From: a virus
Length of the DNA: 64,000 nucleotides
Direction: 5' to 3' (one strand)
IMG/VR virus record: IMGVR_UViG_3300025093_000013
Span: 1-64,000 of that record
Position 1 is the first letter of the stretch; each line of letters opens with the position of its first letter. Shown here one piece after another: positions 26,566 to 33,865 of the stretch. A model generated the notes under the pieces. That model saw nothing but the letters and a program-made list of their open reading frames with translations. It did not search any database and had not been told where the DNA came from. The position numbers and the translations under genes were made by a program.

Positions 26566-26866
26566 GAGATTAAAGAAGGCTTGTGCAGACATGCTCAAGC
26601 AAGCTAAGGAAGATAGAAACTTAGCAAAACAAGCGTATGAGTTCTTCAAGGAAATTGTAGACAACTCCGCTCACTCTGACGAGATCAGAGACATGGACGC
26701 TCGTAAGTGCATGATCGAGTGCTTAAAGCTCATGCAATCTGCCCAGAATACCGCGATAAAAGGGTTAGATACATTTATCAAGGCTGAAGAAAAACTCAGC
26801 AAGAGCAGAAGCACTACTACTATGAAGGACGAGGAACCACCTTCATGGAAGGATCTGAGCGAGTAA
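26522..26866 (+). CDS. Helical protein, possibly small-terminase-like
   Basis: 114 residues, predicted coiled-coil: LKKACADMLKQAKEDRNLAK and a central ARKCMIECLKLMQSAQNTAIKGL helix. Overlaps the previous gene by 44 bases. Size and helix content would suit a gp16-type small terminase, but the large terminase is 23 kb away and no motif proves it. Confidence 0.5.
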   Translation: MAKVYIPKTDHLSPERLKKACADMLKQAKEDRNLAKQAYEFFKEIVDNSAHSDEIRDMDARKCMIECLKLMQSAQNTAIKGLDTFIKAEEKLSKSRSTTTMKDEEPPSWKDLSE

Positions 26867-26871
26867 ATAAT

Positions 26872-28242
26872 ATGTCCAAAGACGGCAACACATTCAAAGT
26901 ATTCTGTGACGCTATTAACGAGATTATCTCTGTCCGTGCATTAGACACAAATAAGCTTGAGAAATACAGGCAGGATGTCTACAAGATGGTCAAGGGTGCA
27001 AACTCTATAGACCTACTTGATTACGAGATCAAGGTAATCACAGACTTTGTTGTCGATTCAAGCAAGCTTCTTGCAAAGTGTGAGAAGCACATCAAAGAGA
27101 ACTTTGAGGATGATTTCGATAGTGTCTACGCAGGCATTATCGAAAGCATTTACATGTCAGTTTGTCAGGTGTACCCTAACCTGCAACTGGAGAACATTGT
27201 ACAATCTCTAAACCAAGAGACGCTCAAAGGTTTTCTTAATTCGTTCCTAGAAGAACTATATGATAAGACTGATGAAAAAGCGCCTAAGAAAAGAACTAGG
27301 CGTCGAACTGGAAGCAGACTCGTTGACGATAGCCCAGAGGGTAAAGAACGCTCTCTTAAGACCCTTGCTGATATTCACAAGCTAGAGGCACAGCTACGCA
27401 AAGAGGTGATTGGTCAGGACGAGGCCATTGAGAGCGTGGTACGCTATGTGAAGCTCATGGTAGCCAACCTCGCCCAGAATGTCTCCCTGATGTTCATTGG
27501 CCCTACAGGCGTTGGTAAGACCAAGCTGGCTAAGGTGCTAGGTGACCACTACTCAGGTAATTTCTTTAAGATCAACTGCTCTGAGTACGCACAGCAGCAC
27601 GAATACGCTAAACTTATTGGATCTCCTCCTGGCTATGTAGGTAGCACCGAGAAGTCCATCCTACAAGTAAAAGCAGAGAAGAGTAATAAGTGGGTGCTTC
27701 TTTTTGATGAGATTGAGAAGGCATCACCTAAGCTCTTCGACTTCATGCTTGCCCTTATGGATGACGGCAAGGTTATGGCATCTAATGGACAAGAGCTAGA
27801 CTTCTCCGAAAGTATCATCCTAATGACCTCTAACGAGGGTATAAAGGACGCAAACATCGGAGAGAGTACCTTGGGCTTCGGGAAGCAAACGATCACCTAC
27901 GAAGGCTCTAAGGACGCTATCAAGAAGTCTGTGAAGAAGAAGTTCAGCCCTGAGTTTATTGGTAGAGTTGATGAGATGGTACATTTTAACTATCTCAGCA
28001 AGGAGGATCTTCTCAAAGTAGCGAAACTTGAGATAAAAAACCTACCAGTTCGTAAAACCAAGGCACTTCTTAACTATATAATTGAGAACGGTACTTCGGA
28101 ACAATACGGAGCGCGGTTCATCGCAAAGTTTATCACCCGTGAGGTTAAGTCTCTCCTAGCTGACAACATTCTTAGTGGAGAGGAGCCCAAGACTGGTAAG
28201 CTTTACGATGTAAAGGTAAAGAATAATAAATTAGTAATATGA
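26872..28242 (+). CDS. Clp-type AAA+ ATPase (ClpA/ClpB D2-like)
   Basis: 456 residues from ATG 26872 (ATG 26845 in frame is an alternative). Residues 1-150 are helical and end in a basic KKRTRRRTG patch; then KEVIGQDEAI, Walker A GPTGVGKTK near 210, GYVGSTE pore-loop region, Walker B LLFDEIEKA near 276, and the arginine finger in SPEFIGRVDE. A TLGF segment near 333 stands where ClpA has its IGL ClpP-docking tripeptide. Could unfold host or phage proteins, possibly feeding host ClpP. Confidence 0.85.
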   Translation: MSKDGNTFKVFCDAINEIISVRALDTNKLEKYRQDVYKMVKGANSIDLLDYEIKVITDFVVDSSKLLAKCEKHIKENFEDDFDSVYAGIIESIYMSVCQVYPNLQLENIVQSLNQETLKGFLNSFLEELYDKTDEKAPKKRTRRRTGSRLVDDSPEGKERSLKTLADIHKLEAQLRKEVIGQDEAIESVVRYVKLMVANLAQNVSLMFIGPTGVGKTKLAKVLGDHYSGNFFKINCSEYAQQHEYAKLIGSPPGYVGSTEKSILQVKAEKSNKWVLLFDEIEKASPKLFDFMLALMDDGKVMASNGQELDFSESIILMTSNEGIKDANIGESTLGFGKQTITYEGSKDAIKKSVKKKFSPEFIGRVDEMVHFNYLSKEDLLKVAKLEIKNLPVRKTKALLNYIIENGTSEQYGARFIAKFITREVKSLLADNILSGEEPKTGKLYDVKVKNNKLVI

Positions 28243-28439
28243 GACGCTCACTTGCACAAAGACAAAGACAAAGAGCAGCGGCCCATTCCGCAAAGAAAAG
28301 AGGTGTAATCTCTACACCCGCACCTGAGCCTGTAAAGGAAGTTGTAGAGGAGGAAGAGGACGCAGCAGAGCTTGAATACCAAGAGAAGACCACTCGCAAA
28401 AAGCGCAGCTATACCCGCCGTAAGAAAAAGGACCAATGA
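28239..28439 (+). CDS. Small Arg/Lys-rich protein
   Basis: 66 residues with basic ends (RRSLAQRQRQRAAAHSAKK and TTRKKRSYTRRKKK) and an acidic centre (EEEEDAAE). Starts in the ATGA overlap of the ATPase gene, so it may be its partner. May bind nucleic acid; no family recognised. Confidence 0.6.
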   Translation: MRRSLAQRQRQRAAAHSAKKRGVISTPAPEPVKEVVEEEEDAAELEYQEKTTRKKRSYTRRKKKDQ

Positions 28440-28501
28440 TCACCTTTAGCCGCCTTGGGTGTGCAATACGCCTTTCGTGCTGGAGATGAACTTCGCTGCC
28501 G

Positions 28502-28527
28502 CCTGCCCCTTCGGGGGCAGGTTTTTT
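28502..28527 (+). terminator. Intrinsic terminator with UUCG loop
   Basis: CCTGCCCC (28502-28509), TTCG loop, GGGGCAGG (28514-28521), then TTTTTT. Ends the uvsX-ATPase transcription unit. Confidence 0.92.
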
Positions 28528-28583
28528 ATAATAAAATCGCTTAGGGGTATGTACTATAGTAGATAAGGTATCGGGATTTTATT

Positions 28584-28808
28584 ATGAGCGGAACAGTTAT
28601 CTCAAAGGATACCTTGATGCCAGTGAGTTTTGTCGTAACACTCGTCGCTGGTTTATTTTGGATGAGCAGCAAGCTTACAGATATTGAGATCAAGCTTGAC
28701 AAGATGGAGACAAAGTTAGAGGATCAATGGAGTTCCACAGAGATGGAAAACTGGTCGCTAAAGCTTAAGATGGCTAACCCTGATATTGATATCCCTGAGG
28801 TGAGATGA
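28584..28808 (+). CDS. Small single-span membrane protein
   Basis: 74 residues: one hydrophobic helix (PVSFVVTLVAGLFWMSS, residues 12-29) and a heptad-like charged tail (DIEIKLDKMETKLEDQW). N-out or N-in is not clear. A TACTAT box lies 27 bases upstream. It could be lysis- or envelope-related, as short one-helix proteins with coiled tails often are, but there is no proof. Confidence 0.6.
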   Translation: MSGTVISKDTLMPVSFVVTLVAGLFWMSSKLTDIEIKLDKMETKLEDQWSSTEMENWSLKLKMANPDIDIPEVR

Positions 28809-28993
28809 TGTTTGATAGAATAAGAGATCTTTTGATTGGCGAAAGTGACGCTCCAAAGAAAGGAGAGTCTAAGGAAGACTTCGTAAAAAGAGTTGCACCA
28901 AAAGCTCATGCGGAGGTTGCTGGTAAGGGTAAGAGACAACCTGCAACCAAGAGAAACATCCTTGCAGCAATCAGAGGAAGAAGAAGTAGGTGA
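28805..28993 (+). CDS. Small basic protein, unknown
   Basis: 62 residues (61 from the second ATG), GESDAPKKGESKEDFVKRV then a basic C-terminus (RNILAAIRGRRSR). Overlaps the membrane protein stop by four bases. Possibly a minor virion or DNA-binding protein; not recognised. Confidence 0.55.
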   Translation: MMFDRIRDLLIGESDAPKKGESKEDFVKRVAPKAHAEVAGKGKRQPATKRNILAAIRGRRSR

Positions 28994-29015
28994 TTTGAAA
29001 TAGGTCCCCCATCGT

Positions 29016-29022
29016 TCTATAA
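29016..29022 (+). promoter_or_regulatory. CTATAAT box before the tRNA block
   Basis: CTATAAT in the loop of CCCCAT (29006-29011) / ATGGGG (29021-29026). If used, transcription starts at about 29028 with the hairpin that precedes tRNA-Ile. Confidence 0.45.
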
Positions 29023-29027
29023 TGGGG

Positions 29028-29075
29028 TGTAGGAGCAGCCTGAGGTAACAACGGCTGACAGAACACGGCTCCTAC
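29028..29075 (+). ncRNA. Structured RNA element upstream of tRNA-Ile
   Basis: GTAGGAGC (29028-29035) pairs perfectly with GCTCCTAC (29068-29075), with an inner AGCC/GGCT stem (29036-29039 and 29053-29056). There is no T-arm or CCA, so it is not a tRNA. It may be a leader structure for tRNA processing or a small RNA. Confidence 0.4.
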
Positions 29076-29089
29076 TGTAATAGACCTAT

Positions 29090-29165
29090 CCTCCTGTAGC
29101 TCACTGGTCAGAGCAGTGTTCTTATAAAGCATTGGTAGGTGGTTCGATTCCACCCAGGAGGACCA
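29090..29165 (+). tRNA. tRNA-Ile(TAT)
   Basis: 76 nt. Acceptor CCTCCTG/CAGGAGG, D-stem GCTC/GAGC, anticodon loop CTTATAA (TAT), T-arm GGTGG TTCGATT CCACC, encoded CCA. Reads AUA, a rare codon usually read by a modified CAU tRNA in bacteria. Confidence 0.93.
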
Positions 29166-29172
29166 TACAACC

Positions 29173-29535
29173 ATGAAGACCATTGATCCTCCCCGACCGC
29201 GTTTGCGGTACTACGAACTTGCACGGCGAGAAGCCGAAAAATCAGACCACCCGAAGTACAAACTGGGATGCGTGCTTGTAAAAGGCAAGAAGGTGCTTGC
29301 CACAGGCAGAAATGATAACAAGACGCATCCTAAATGGGGCCGCAATCCTTGGGGATACCTTCATGCTGAAACTAATGCTCTGTATAAGGCAGAGATTAAC
29401 GGTGTTGATGTGACAGGATGTGATGTCTATATCTATAGAAAGGGATATCGTCTTGCAAAACCCTGCTCATCGTGCTATAATGCATTACGAAAAGCAGGTG
29501 TGAAGAATGTCTTCTACACCGATCATCGAGGCTGA
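29173..29535 (+). CDS. Cytidine/dCMP deaminase-like zinc enzyme
   Basis: 120 residues. Zinc and catalytic motifs HAE (LHAETNAL) and PCSSC are in order. One of two deaminase-fold proteins here (see 33160). Probably acts on deoxycytidylate or a related base for dUMP supply, though RNA/tRNA substrates are possible given its place inside a tRNA block. Its last six bases are the start of tRNA-Leu. Confidence 0.8.
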   Translation: MKTIDPPRPRLRYYELARREAEKSDHPKYKLGCVLVKGKKVLATGRNDNKTHPKWGRNPWGYLHAETNALYKAEINGVDVTGCDVYIYRKGYRLAKPCSSCYNALRKAGVKNVFYTDHRG

Positions 29536-29616
29536 GTGGCGGAATCGGTATACGCATCAGACTTAAAATCTGACGCCCAGTAGGGCTTACGGGTTCGAGT
29601 CCCGTCTCAGCTACCA
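29530..29616 (+). tRNA. tRNA-Leu(TAA)
   Basis: 87 nt, class II with long variable arm (CGCCCAGTAGGGCTTA). Anticodon stem TCAGA/TCTGA, loop CTTAAAA, anticodon TAA; T-loop TTCGAGT; CCA encoded. Acceptor pairs G1 with T72 if it begins at 29530. Overlaps the deaminase stop. Confidence 0.93.
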
Positions 29617-29625
29617 TACACAACA

Positions 29626-29634
29626 CTATAATAG
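29626..29634 (+). promoter_or_regulatory. CTATAATAG box before the small membrane protein
   Basis: TATAAT (29627-29632) ends six bases before ATG 29639. No -35 seen. Confidence 0.5.
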
Positions 29635-29638
29635 AACT

Positions 29639-29797
29639 ATGAAAAATCTTACTAAACTTTGTTACTTCGCTGGTTATGCCAGCATTCCCATCTCAGTGCT
29701 TACTTACTTTCAGCACGCACCCAAAGCTGGGATCTTTATTGGACTTTGGGTTCCTACCCTTCTACTATCAGGTATGATCGCTAGGGACTCTAGCTGA
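29639..29797 (+). CDS. 52-residue membrane protein
   Basis: Two hydrophobic stretches: CYFAGYASIPISVLTYF and AGIFIGLWVPTLLLSGMIA, so probably a two-helix hairpin in the membrane. Lies between two tRNAs and directly after a CTATAATAG box. Function unknown. Confidence 0.6.
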   Translation: MKNLTKLCYFAGYASIPISVLTYFQHAPKAGIFIGLWVPTLLLSGMIARDSS

Positions 29798-29803
29798 CAA
29801 CCT

Positions 29804-29879
29804 TCCCCGATAGCTCAGTTGGTAGAGCATCTGGCTGTTAACCAGAGTGTCGCAGGTTCGAGCCCTGCTCGGGGAGCCA
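29804..29879 (+). tRNA. tRNA-Asn(GTT)
   Basis: 76 nt. Acceptor TCCCCGA/TCGGGGA, anticodon stem TCTGG/CCAGA with loop CTGTTAA, T-arm GCAGG TTCGAGC CCTGC, CCA encoded. Confidence 0.95.
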
Positions 29880-29889
29880 ATCAAGTTAC

Positions 29890-29975
29890 ATGAAAGAAGT
29901 TAGGCATCCCATCTTTTTCTACATCTACTTAGCGTTGATGTTGATCTTTGCCTTTCAGGCGTGTAACTTATCTTA

Positions 29976-29976
<1 letters not shown>
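29890..29976 (+). CDS. 28-residue possible lipopeptide
   Basis: Basic start, then a hydrophobic core (IFFYIYLALMLIFAF) and QAC three residues before the end region CNLS, which resembles a lipobox with almost nothing after it. Starts between tRNA-Asn and tRNA-Arg; its stop codon's last base is the first base of tRNA-Arg. Could be a minimal membrane-anchored peptide. Confidence 0.4.
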
Positions 29977-30052
<76 letters not shown>

Positions 30053-30081
30053 TACACTAGTATATTCCCTATGAGGAAATA

Positions 30082-30090
30082 CTATAATAG
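30082..30090 (+). promoter_or_regulatory. CTATAATAG promoter of the secreted beta-helix gene
   Basis: TATAAT (30083-30088) ends five bases before ATG 30094; no ribosome site fits between. Confidence 0.55.
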
Positions 30091-30093
30091 TGC

Positions 30094-30915
30094 ATGAAGA
30101 AATTTCTCGCAGCACTAATGCTACTCGCGCCTGTTACGCAGGCACAAAATGTCATCACCACTGATGGCACCTTCATTGAAAACCAGACATTCGAAGGCAT
30201 GGTCCAAGTTCGGGCTCATAATGTAACCCTTCGTAACTGTACCTTTAACAGTGGACCTCTTGCTCCAAACTGGTATGGTGTAACGAATGTTTACAACAAT
30301 GAGGACGGCACTCCCAAGTCCACTAATTTCCGTCTTGAGAACTGCACTATCCGTGGCGGTTGCACTGGAGTTTATGTTCAGTACGCTACTGTCATCGGAT
30401 GCGACATTCAAGAGACTGGTAAGGATGGTATGAAGATTGGAGGCGGCGGAAACTGCATGATCCGCAATAACTATGTTGCTCGCATTGGCCTACAAGTTGG
30501 TGCCCATGCTGATGCCCTACAATCTGTTGGTGGTAGTCATGTGTTTGTCATTGGCAATCACTTTGATATTCCCGTCACCTTTGCTGACGAGAATGGTTAT
30601 CTTAGTAACGCCTGTATCATTCTACAATCTCAGGTTAAAGAGATTCACGACTGGTATATTTGGGGCAATCACTTTGAGGGAGGTAGCTACACGATCTACA
30701 TCAAAGATAAGGACCATCCTAACTACCCTGGGATTCAGCCTCCTTATAGGATTCGCATGAACAACAATACCTTTGGTTATGATTACCGTTATGGTCTAGC
30801 ATCTATTGATACTCACCCCACCATCCAAATCAACTTCAATGTGATGGATGATGGAGTTCCACTAACAGGAGGTCCTTGGCCCATCAATACTTGGGACAAC
30901 TGGCCTCAATGGTGA
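30094..30915 (+). CDS. Secreted beta-helix (pectate-lyase-like) protein
   Basis: 273 residues. A classical signal peptide (KKFLAALMLLAPVTQAQ) is followed by a parallel beta-helix with rungs such as VTLRNCTF and FRLENCTIRGG. The segment from residue 20 parallels the tail-spike segment near 570 (ITT-x-G, VEN/IEN, V-x-A-N/H-x-VT-x-RNC), and HADALQ near 138 with GNHFDIP matches HADVWQ/WNHFDLP there. So it is a free, exported relative of a tail-spike domain. Probably acts on extracellular polysaccharide. Confidence 0.75.
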   Translation: MKKFLAALMLLAPVTQAQNVITTDGTFIENQTFEGMVQVRAHNVTLRNCTFNSGPLAPNWYGVTNVYNNEDGTPKSTNFRLENCTIRGGCTGVYVQYATVIGCDIQETGKDGMKIGGGGNCMIRNNYVARIGLQVGAHADALQSVGGSHVFVIGNHFDIPVTFADENGYLSNACIILQSQVKEIHDWYIWGNHFEGGSYTIYIKDKDHPNYPGIQPPYRIRMNNNTFGYDYRYGLASIDTHPTIQINFNVMDDGVPLTGGPWPINTWDNWPQW

Positions 30916-31296
30916 TCACTTTTTAACAGGAGGTTTTTGAAGAGGAGCTTTTTGCTCCTCTTCTTCTTTATCCTTCTTACCATTCTCAACGATATGCTTG
31001 AGGATGGTAGACATGTTAGTGACCACAAGGGTAATCAATCCTGCTACGACAGCAAGGCTCTCAGAAGGAACGAACTGAATAGAGAAAATAAACAGAGAGA
31101 CGAGGAAAGTAAGATACAGTCCAGCAAACTTGGCAAGGTGCTTGGACGCAACTTCCTTAGCACTTTCTGTAATCTCAAGCTCACGGAACTTGGCGGCTGT
31201 CTCAAGCTCGTAACGCTGGATCTCAATTTTTCCCTCTGCTTCCTTAAGTCGGACAGCGGACTCGACATCAATAACTTCTTTTTCATGATCAGGCAT
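30916..31296 (-). CDS. Membrane protein, holin-like layout
   Basis: 126 residues from ATG at 31296 with GAGGTG eight bases upstream. An amphipathic N-terminal half (VRLKEAEGKIEIQRYELE), then two close hydrophobic helices (AGLYLTFLVSLFIFSIQF and LAVVAGLITLVVTNMS) and a highly charged tail (KDKEEEEQK). Two-helix proteins with charged tails include phage holins; an endolysin is encoded at 45802. A minus-strand promoter with TTGACT and GTATAT boxes lies at 31311-31343. Confidence 0.6.
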   Translation of the reverse strand: MPDHEKEVIDVESAVRLKEAEGKIEIQRYELETAAKFRELEITESAKEVASKHLAKFAGLYLTFLVSLFIFSIQFVPSESLAVVAGLITLVVTNMSTILKHIVENGKKDKEEEEQKAPLQKPPVKK

Positions 31297-31348
31297 GGTA
31301 GACACCTCTACTGGTATATACCCTACCACCAAGTGTAAAAGTCAAATT

Positions 31349-31915
31349 TCAGCAGTTCCACTTACGGAGTGCTTTATTGATGCGACTGTTTGGATCGCTG
31401 GCTGTCTTGGCAGAGGTGAGACGCTTCTTCATACCGCCCATTCTAGCACAGAAGGACTTTCTACGCTTGGCAGATTTGCTACCTTTCTTAAGCTTGCTGG
31501 GCTTGGTAGTAACAGCAGTCTTTAGTTTTGAGCCAGGGTTAGCACGACGATAAGCAGCGACACCAGCTTTGGTGAGACCACCTGCACGGGACTTATGAAC
31601 TCCCATCTTCATCTTAGGCATAACACCTTTCTTGCCTTCATCCTGACGCTTTACTTTCTTAACGCAACGCTCATACTTAGCCATGTCATCACGACCAACA
31701 CTAGCGGTGCATATGGCCCAAGGATTATTTTCTTTTTCAACGAGCAAAGCTCCGAGTCTATCGTAGACAGAGGACTCCTTCTTGCTACTATTTCCCCAGT
31801 TAGCTGCACCCTTCTTTCTACACTTAACAAGGGCACCTGAGGCGTAAGCAGAAGGCCAAACGCTATAACGAGCCTTGACCTTGTGGTAACATGCGTCTTT
31901 CTTTTCGTTGATCAT
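31349..31915 (-). CDS. Basic Cys-containing phage protein (DUF6321-like)
   Basis: 188 residues, strongly basic. N-terminus KKDACYHKVKARYSVWPSAY and ALVKCRKKGAANWG, central RAGGLTKAGVAAYRRANPGS, and C-terminal RRKSFCARMGGMKKRL resemble a family common in marine phage genomes. Probably a virion-associated nucleic-acid-binding protein. Part of a three-gene minus-strand set linked by four-base overlaps. Confidence 0.65.
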   Translation of the reverse strand: MINEKKDACYHKVKARYSVWPSAYASGALVKCRKKGAANWGNSSKKESSVYDRLGALLVEKENNPWAICTASVGRDDMAKYERCVKKVKRQDEGKKGVMPKMKMGVHKSRAGGLTKAGVAAYRRANPGSKLKTAVTTKPSKLKKGSKSAKRRKSFCARMGGMKKRLTSAKTASDPNSRINKALRKWNC

Positions 31916-32319
31916 TTTGATTTCCTCTTGGGTTTATCTGTTGAAACATATGTAGGCTTTGCTGCGCCTGATTTTTGTGGTTGGTTGGGGTCTGCTCTTC
32001 TTTTTCTTGCTTGTGCGGAGCGTCTCTCTGCCTTTGACATGGAAGCTCTCTTGGAGGAGGACACACACTTTGGAGTAGATGTTTGCCCAGGCTGACGAGC
32101 GCAAGGCTTACCAGAAACAACTTGGACCCACCCTGGCTTGCCACCTTTTGAACGAGAGTTCTTGAACCAAGCGTGAAGTCCCTCTTCGTAGATAAGGTTG
32201 CCGAGTCTGTTATAGAACTCCTCGTTAGCCTTGACACAGTTAGGATAACGCTTGCCGAACATGGTCTTCATGCCCTTCTTCTTGTACCCAGGCCAACACT
32301 TTTCATCTATTCTTTTCAT
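31912..32319 (-). CDS. Basic protein (DUF5872-like)
   Basis: 135 residues. KRIDEKCWPGYKKKGMKTMF with YPNCVK, then GLHAWFKNSRSKGGKPGWV, KPCARQPGQ and a SKRASMSKAERRSAQARKRR tract. Resembles DUF5872 proteins of phages. Its N-terminal Cys/Lys region is similar in style to the next gene. Likely a packaged DNA-binding protein. Confidence 0.65.
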   Translation of the reverse strand: MKRIDEKCWPGYKKKGMKTMFGKRYPNCVKANEEFYNRLGNLIYEEGLHAWFKNSRSKGGKPGWVQVVSGKPCARQPGQTSTPKCVSSSKRASMSKAERRSAQARKRRADPNQPQKSGAAKPTYVSTDKPKRKSK

Positions 32320-32642
32320 GGTATTATCTCGAAGTCTGATCCATCTTTTGTGAGTGTTCTGCGGCGACCTCCTGCTCTGCTACTTCCCATGGATCTCATA
32401 ATCTGGTTTTGAAAAACTCTTATGGCTCCTTGTGCGTCAACATTAGCAGGGCTCCTATCAATCTTCTTTATGGTTTTGTCTATCTTCTTTACTGCCTTTT
32501 GTAGCCTTGGTCTGCTGGTATGAGGTTTGTCAGCTAACTCTCTGGCAATATCTGTCATTCCAACTTTTACTCGCTTACCTTCCCTGTTTACGAAAGGAGA
32601 CTCTGTGATGAGCCCTGTTAATCTGCTGTAAACGCTTGACAT
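32316..32642 (-). CDS. Basic protein, unknown
   Basis: 108 residues, MSSVYSRLTGLITESPF start similar to the MYDRILELIAES type start at 47584; Lys/Arg-rich centre (LQKAVKKIDKTIKKIDR). Starts 27 bases from the divergent gene at 32670. GCAGGTG lies upstream of its ATG. Confidence 0.55.
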   Translation of the reverse strand: MSSVYSRLTGLITESPFVNREGKRVKVGMTDIARELADKPHTSRPRLQKAVKKIDKTIKKIDRSPANVDAQGAIRVFQNQIMRSMGSSRAGGRRRTLTKDGSDFEIIP

Positions 32643-32663
32643 TAGTTAATCACCTGCTACTAT
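32636..32663 (+). promoter_or_regulatory. Host-type promoter for the 32.7 kb early operon
   Basis: TTGACA (32636-32641), 16 bases, TACTAT (32658-32663), then six bases to ATG 32670. On the other strand the same TATATAGTAG could serve the divergent minus gene. Confidence 0.72.
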
Positions 32664-32669
32664 ATACCC

Positions 32670-33194
32670 ATGAACATCTTCTTCCTTGCAAAAAACCCGC
32701 GAGTTTGCGCTGAGTGGCATTGTGATCAGCATTGTAGCAAGATGATCATTGAGTATGCACAGCTTATGTCCACGGCTCATCGTGTGACTGACAGCCCGTA
32801 TGCTGACCAATGCTACAAGATCGCACACAAGAATCACCCCAGCACCATCTGGACTCGCGCATCCTGCGATCACTACGCTTGGCTCTACGAACTGTGGCGT
32901 GAGCTTAACAATGAGTTCTACAGGCGTCGAGGCAAGCATCACCTTTCTTGGAGCAAGCTTGGTCATGTCCTGTGCTACACTCCCCCTGCGCTCCCTGCTG
33001 CTGGTTGGGTTGATCCCCCTCAATGTATGCCCGACTACCTTAAAGGTCCTGAGTGTGTGGAGGCGTATCGTAGGTTCTACTGCCAGGAAAAGCGTAAGTT
33101 CGCTACTTGGACTTGGAACCCCAGCAACAAGCCTATGTGGTGGGATTACAAAGAATACAATGAAGCACGACAAGAGTTATCTGCAAATAGCTGA
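32670..33194 (+). CDS. Conserved phage protein of unknown function
   Basis: 174 residues. N-terminus NIFFLAKNPRVCAEWHCDQH and MIIEYAQLMSTAHR, rich in His, Cys, Trp and Tyr, suggest metal or nucleic-acid binding. I recall similar hypothetical phage proteins but not a proven function. First gene of the rightward early block, immediately behind a strong promoter. Confidence 0.6.
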   Translation: MNIFFLAKNPRVCAEWHCDQHCSKMIIEYAQLMSTAHRVTDSPYADQCYKIAHKNHPSTIWTRASCDHYAWLYELWRELNNEFYRRRGKHHLSWSKLGHVLCYTPPALPAAGWVDPPQCMPDYLKGPECVEAYRRFYCQEKRKFATWTWNPSNKPMWWDYKEYNEARQELSANS

Positions 33195-33561
33195 TGTAGT
33201 AGCAGCAAGGTCCTACTGCAAAAGAAATAAGGTGGGCGCAGTTATCGTAAAAGATAACAGCGTCATCGCTGAGGGATACAATGGCACATGCTATGGTATG
33301 CCCAATCAATGTGAATGTTTGAACGGAAAGACACGGGAAGAAGTAGTCCACGCAGAAGAAAATGCTTTACTTAAAGTCGCTCGCTCCACCCAATCTTGTG
33401 ACGGTGCTACTCTTTACCTCACTCTTTCTCCTTGCCTGCGCTGCGCTCGACTCATCGTGCAGGCTGGCATAGCTAGAGTAGTTTATCGAGATTCGTATCG
33501 AAATCTAGATGGGCTCGGACTACTATCAAGATGCGGAGTAACACATGAACAACTACTTTGA
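33160..33561 (+). CDS. dCMP deaminase-like protein
   Basis: 133 residues from ATG 33160. SYCKRNKVGAVIVKDN, EGYNGTC, zinc motif HAEENALL (His/Glu near 66) and PCLRCARLI. Converts dCMP to dUMP, the substrate of ThyX. Overlaps its neighbour by 35 bases. Confidence 0.85.
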   Translation: MKHDKSYLQIADVVAARSYCKRNKVGAVIVKDNSVIAEGYNGTCYGMPNQCECLNGKTREEVVHAEENALLKVARSTQSCDGATLYLTLSPCLRCARLIVQAGIARVVYRDSYRNLDGLGLLSRCGVTHEQLL

Positions 33562-33865
33562 TGTATACGACAGTTACACAGATAACATGAAACCTTACAA
33601 ATCACACGAAAGCTTCCAAGAACCTGATTACGAGGACAACCCTCCCGATATGGTGAATCATCCTGACCACTACACGGTGGGAGGTATTGAAGCACTTAAA
33701 GTTATTGAGGCAAAGCTTGGTGGCACAGCCAATGAGATGTATCGAGGATATCTCATGGGGAATGTCATGAAGTATCTAATGAGAAGTCCTTACAAAGGTA
33801 AGCGTGTGGAGGATCTCAAGAAGGCACAGTTTTACCTGAACGAACTTGTGGAGTGTTTTAAGTGA
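33545..33865 (+). CDS. DUF3310 family protein (SaV-like)
   Basis: 106 residues. C-terminal half VNHPDHYTVGGIEALKVIE, GYLMGNVMKYLMR, and DLKKAQFYL are the DUF3310 signature seen in many phages. Exact role unknown. Confidence 0.88.
   Translation: MNNYFDVYDSYTDNMKPYKSHESFQEPDYEDNPPDMVNHPDHYTVGGIEALKVIEAKLGGTANEMYRGYLMGNVMKYLMRSPYKGKRVEDLKKAQFYLNELVECFK

Noticed and set aside
30937-31338. Plus-strand 133-residue ORF
   Set aside because: The minus-strand frame has a ribosome site, membrane helices and a promoter; the plus frame has none of these.
32800-33160. N-terminal extension of the dCMP deaminase frame
   Set aside because: It is a shadow of the 32670 gene; family similarity begins at ATG 33160.
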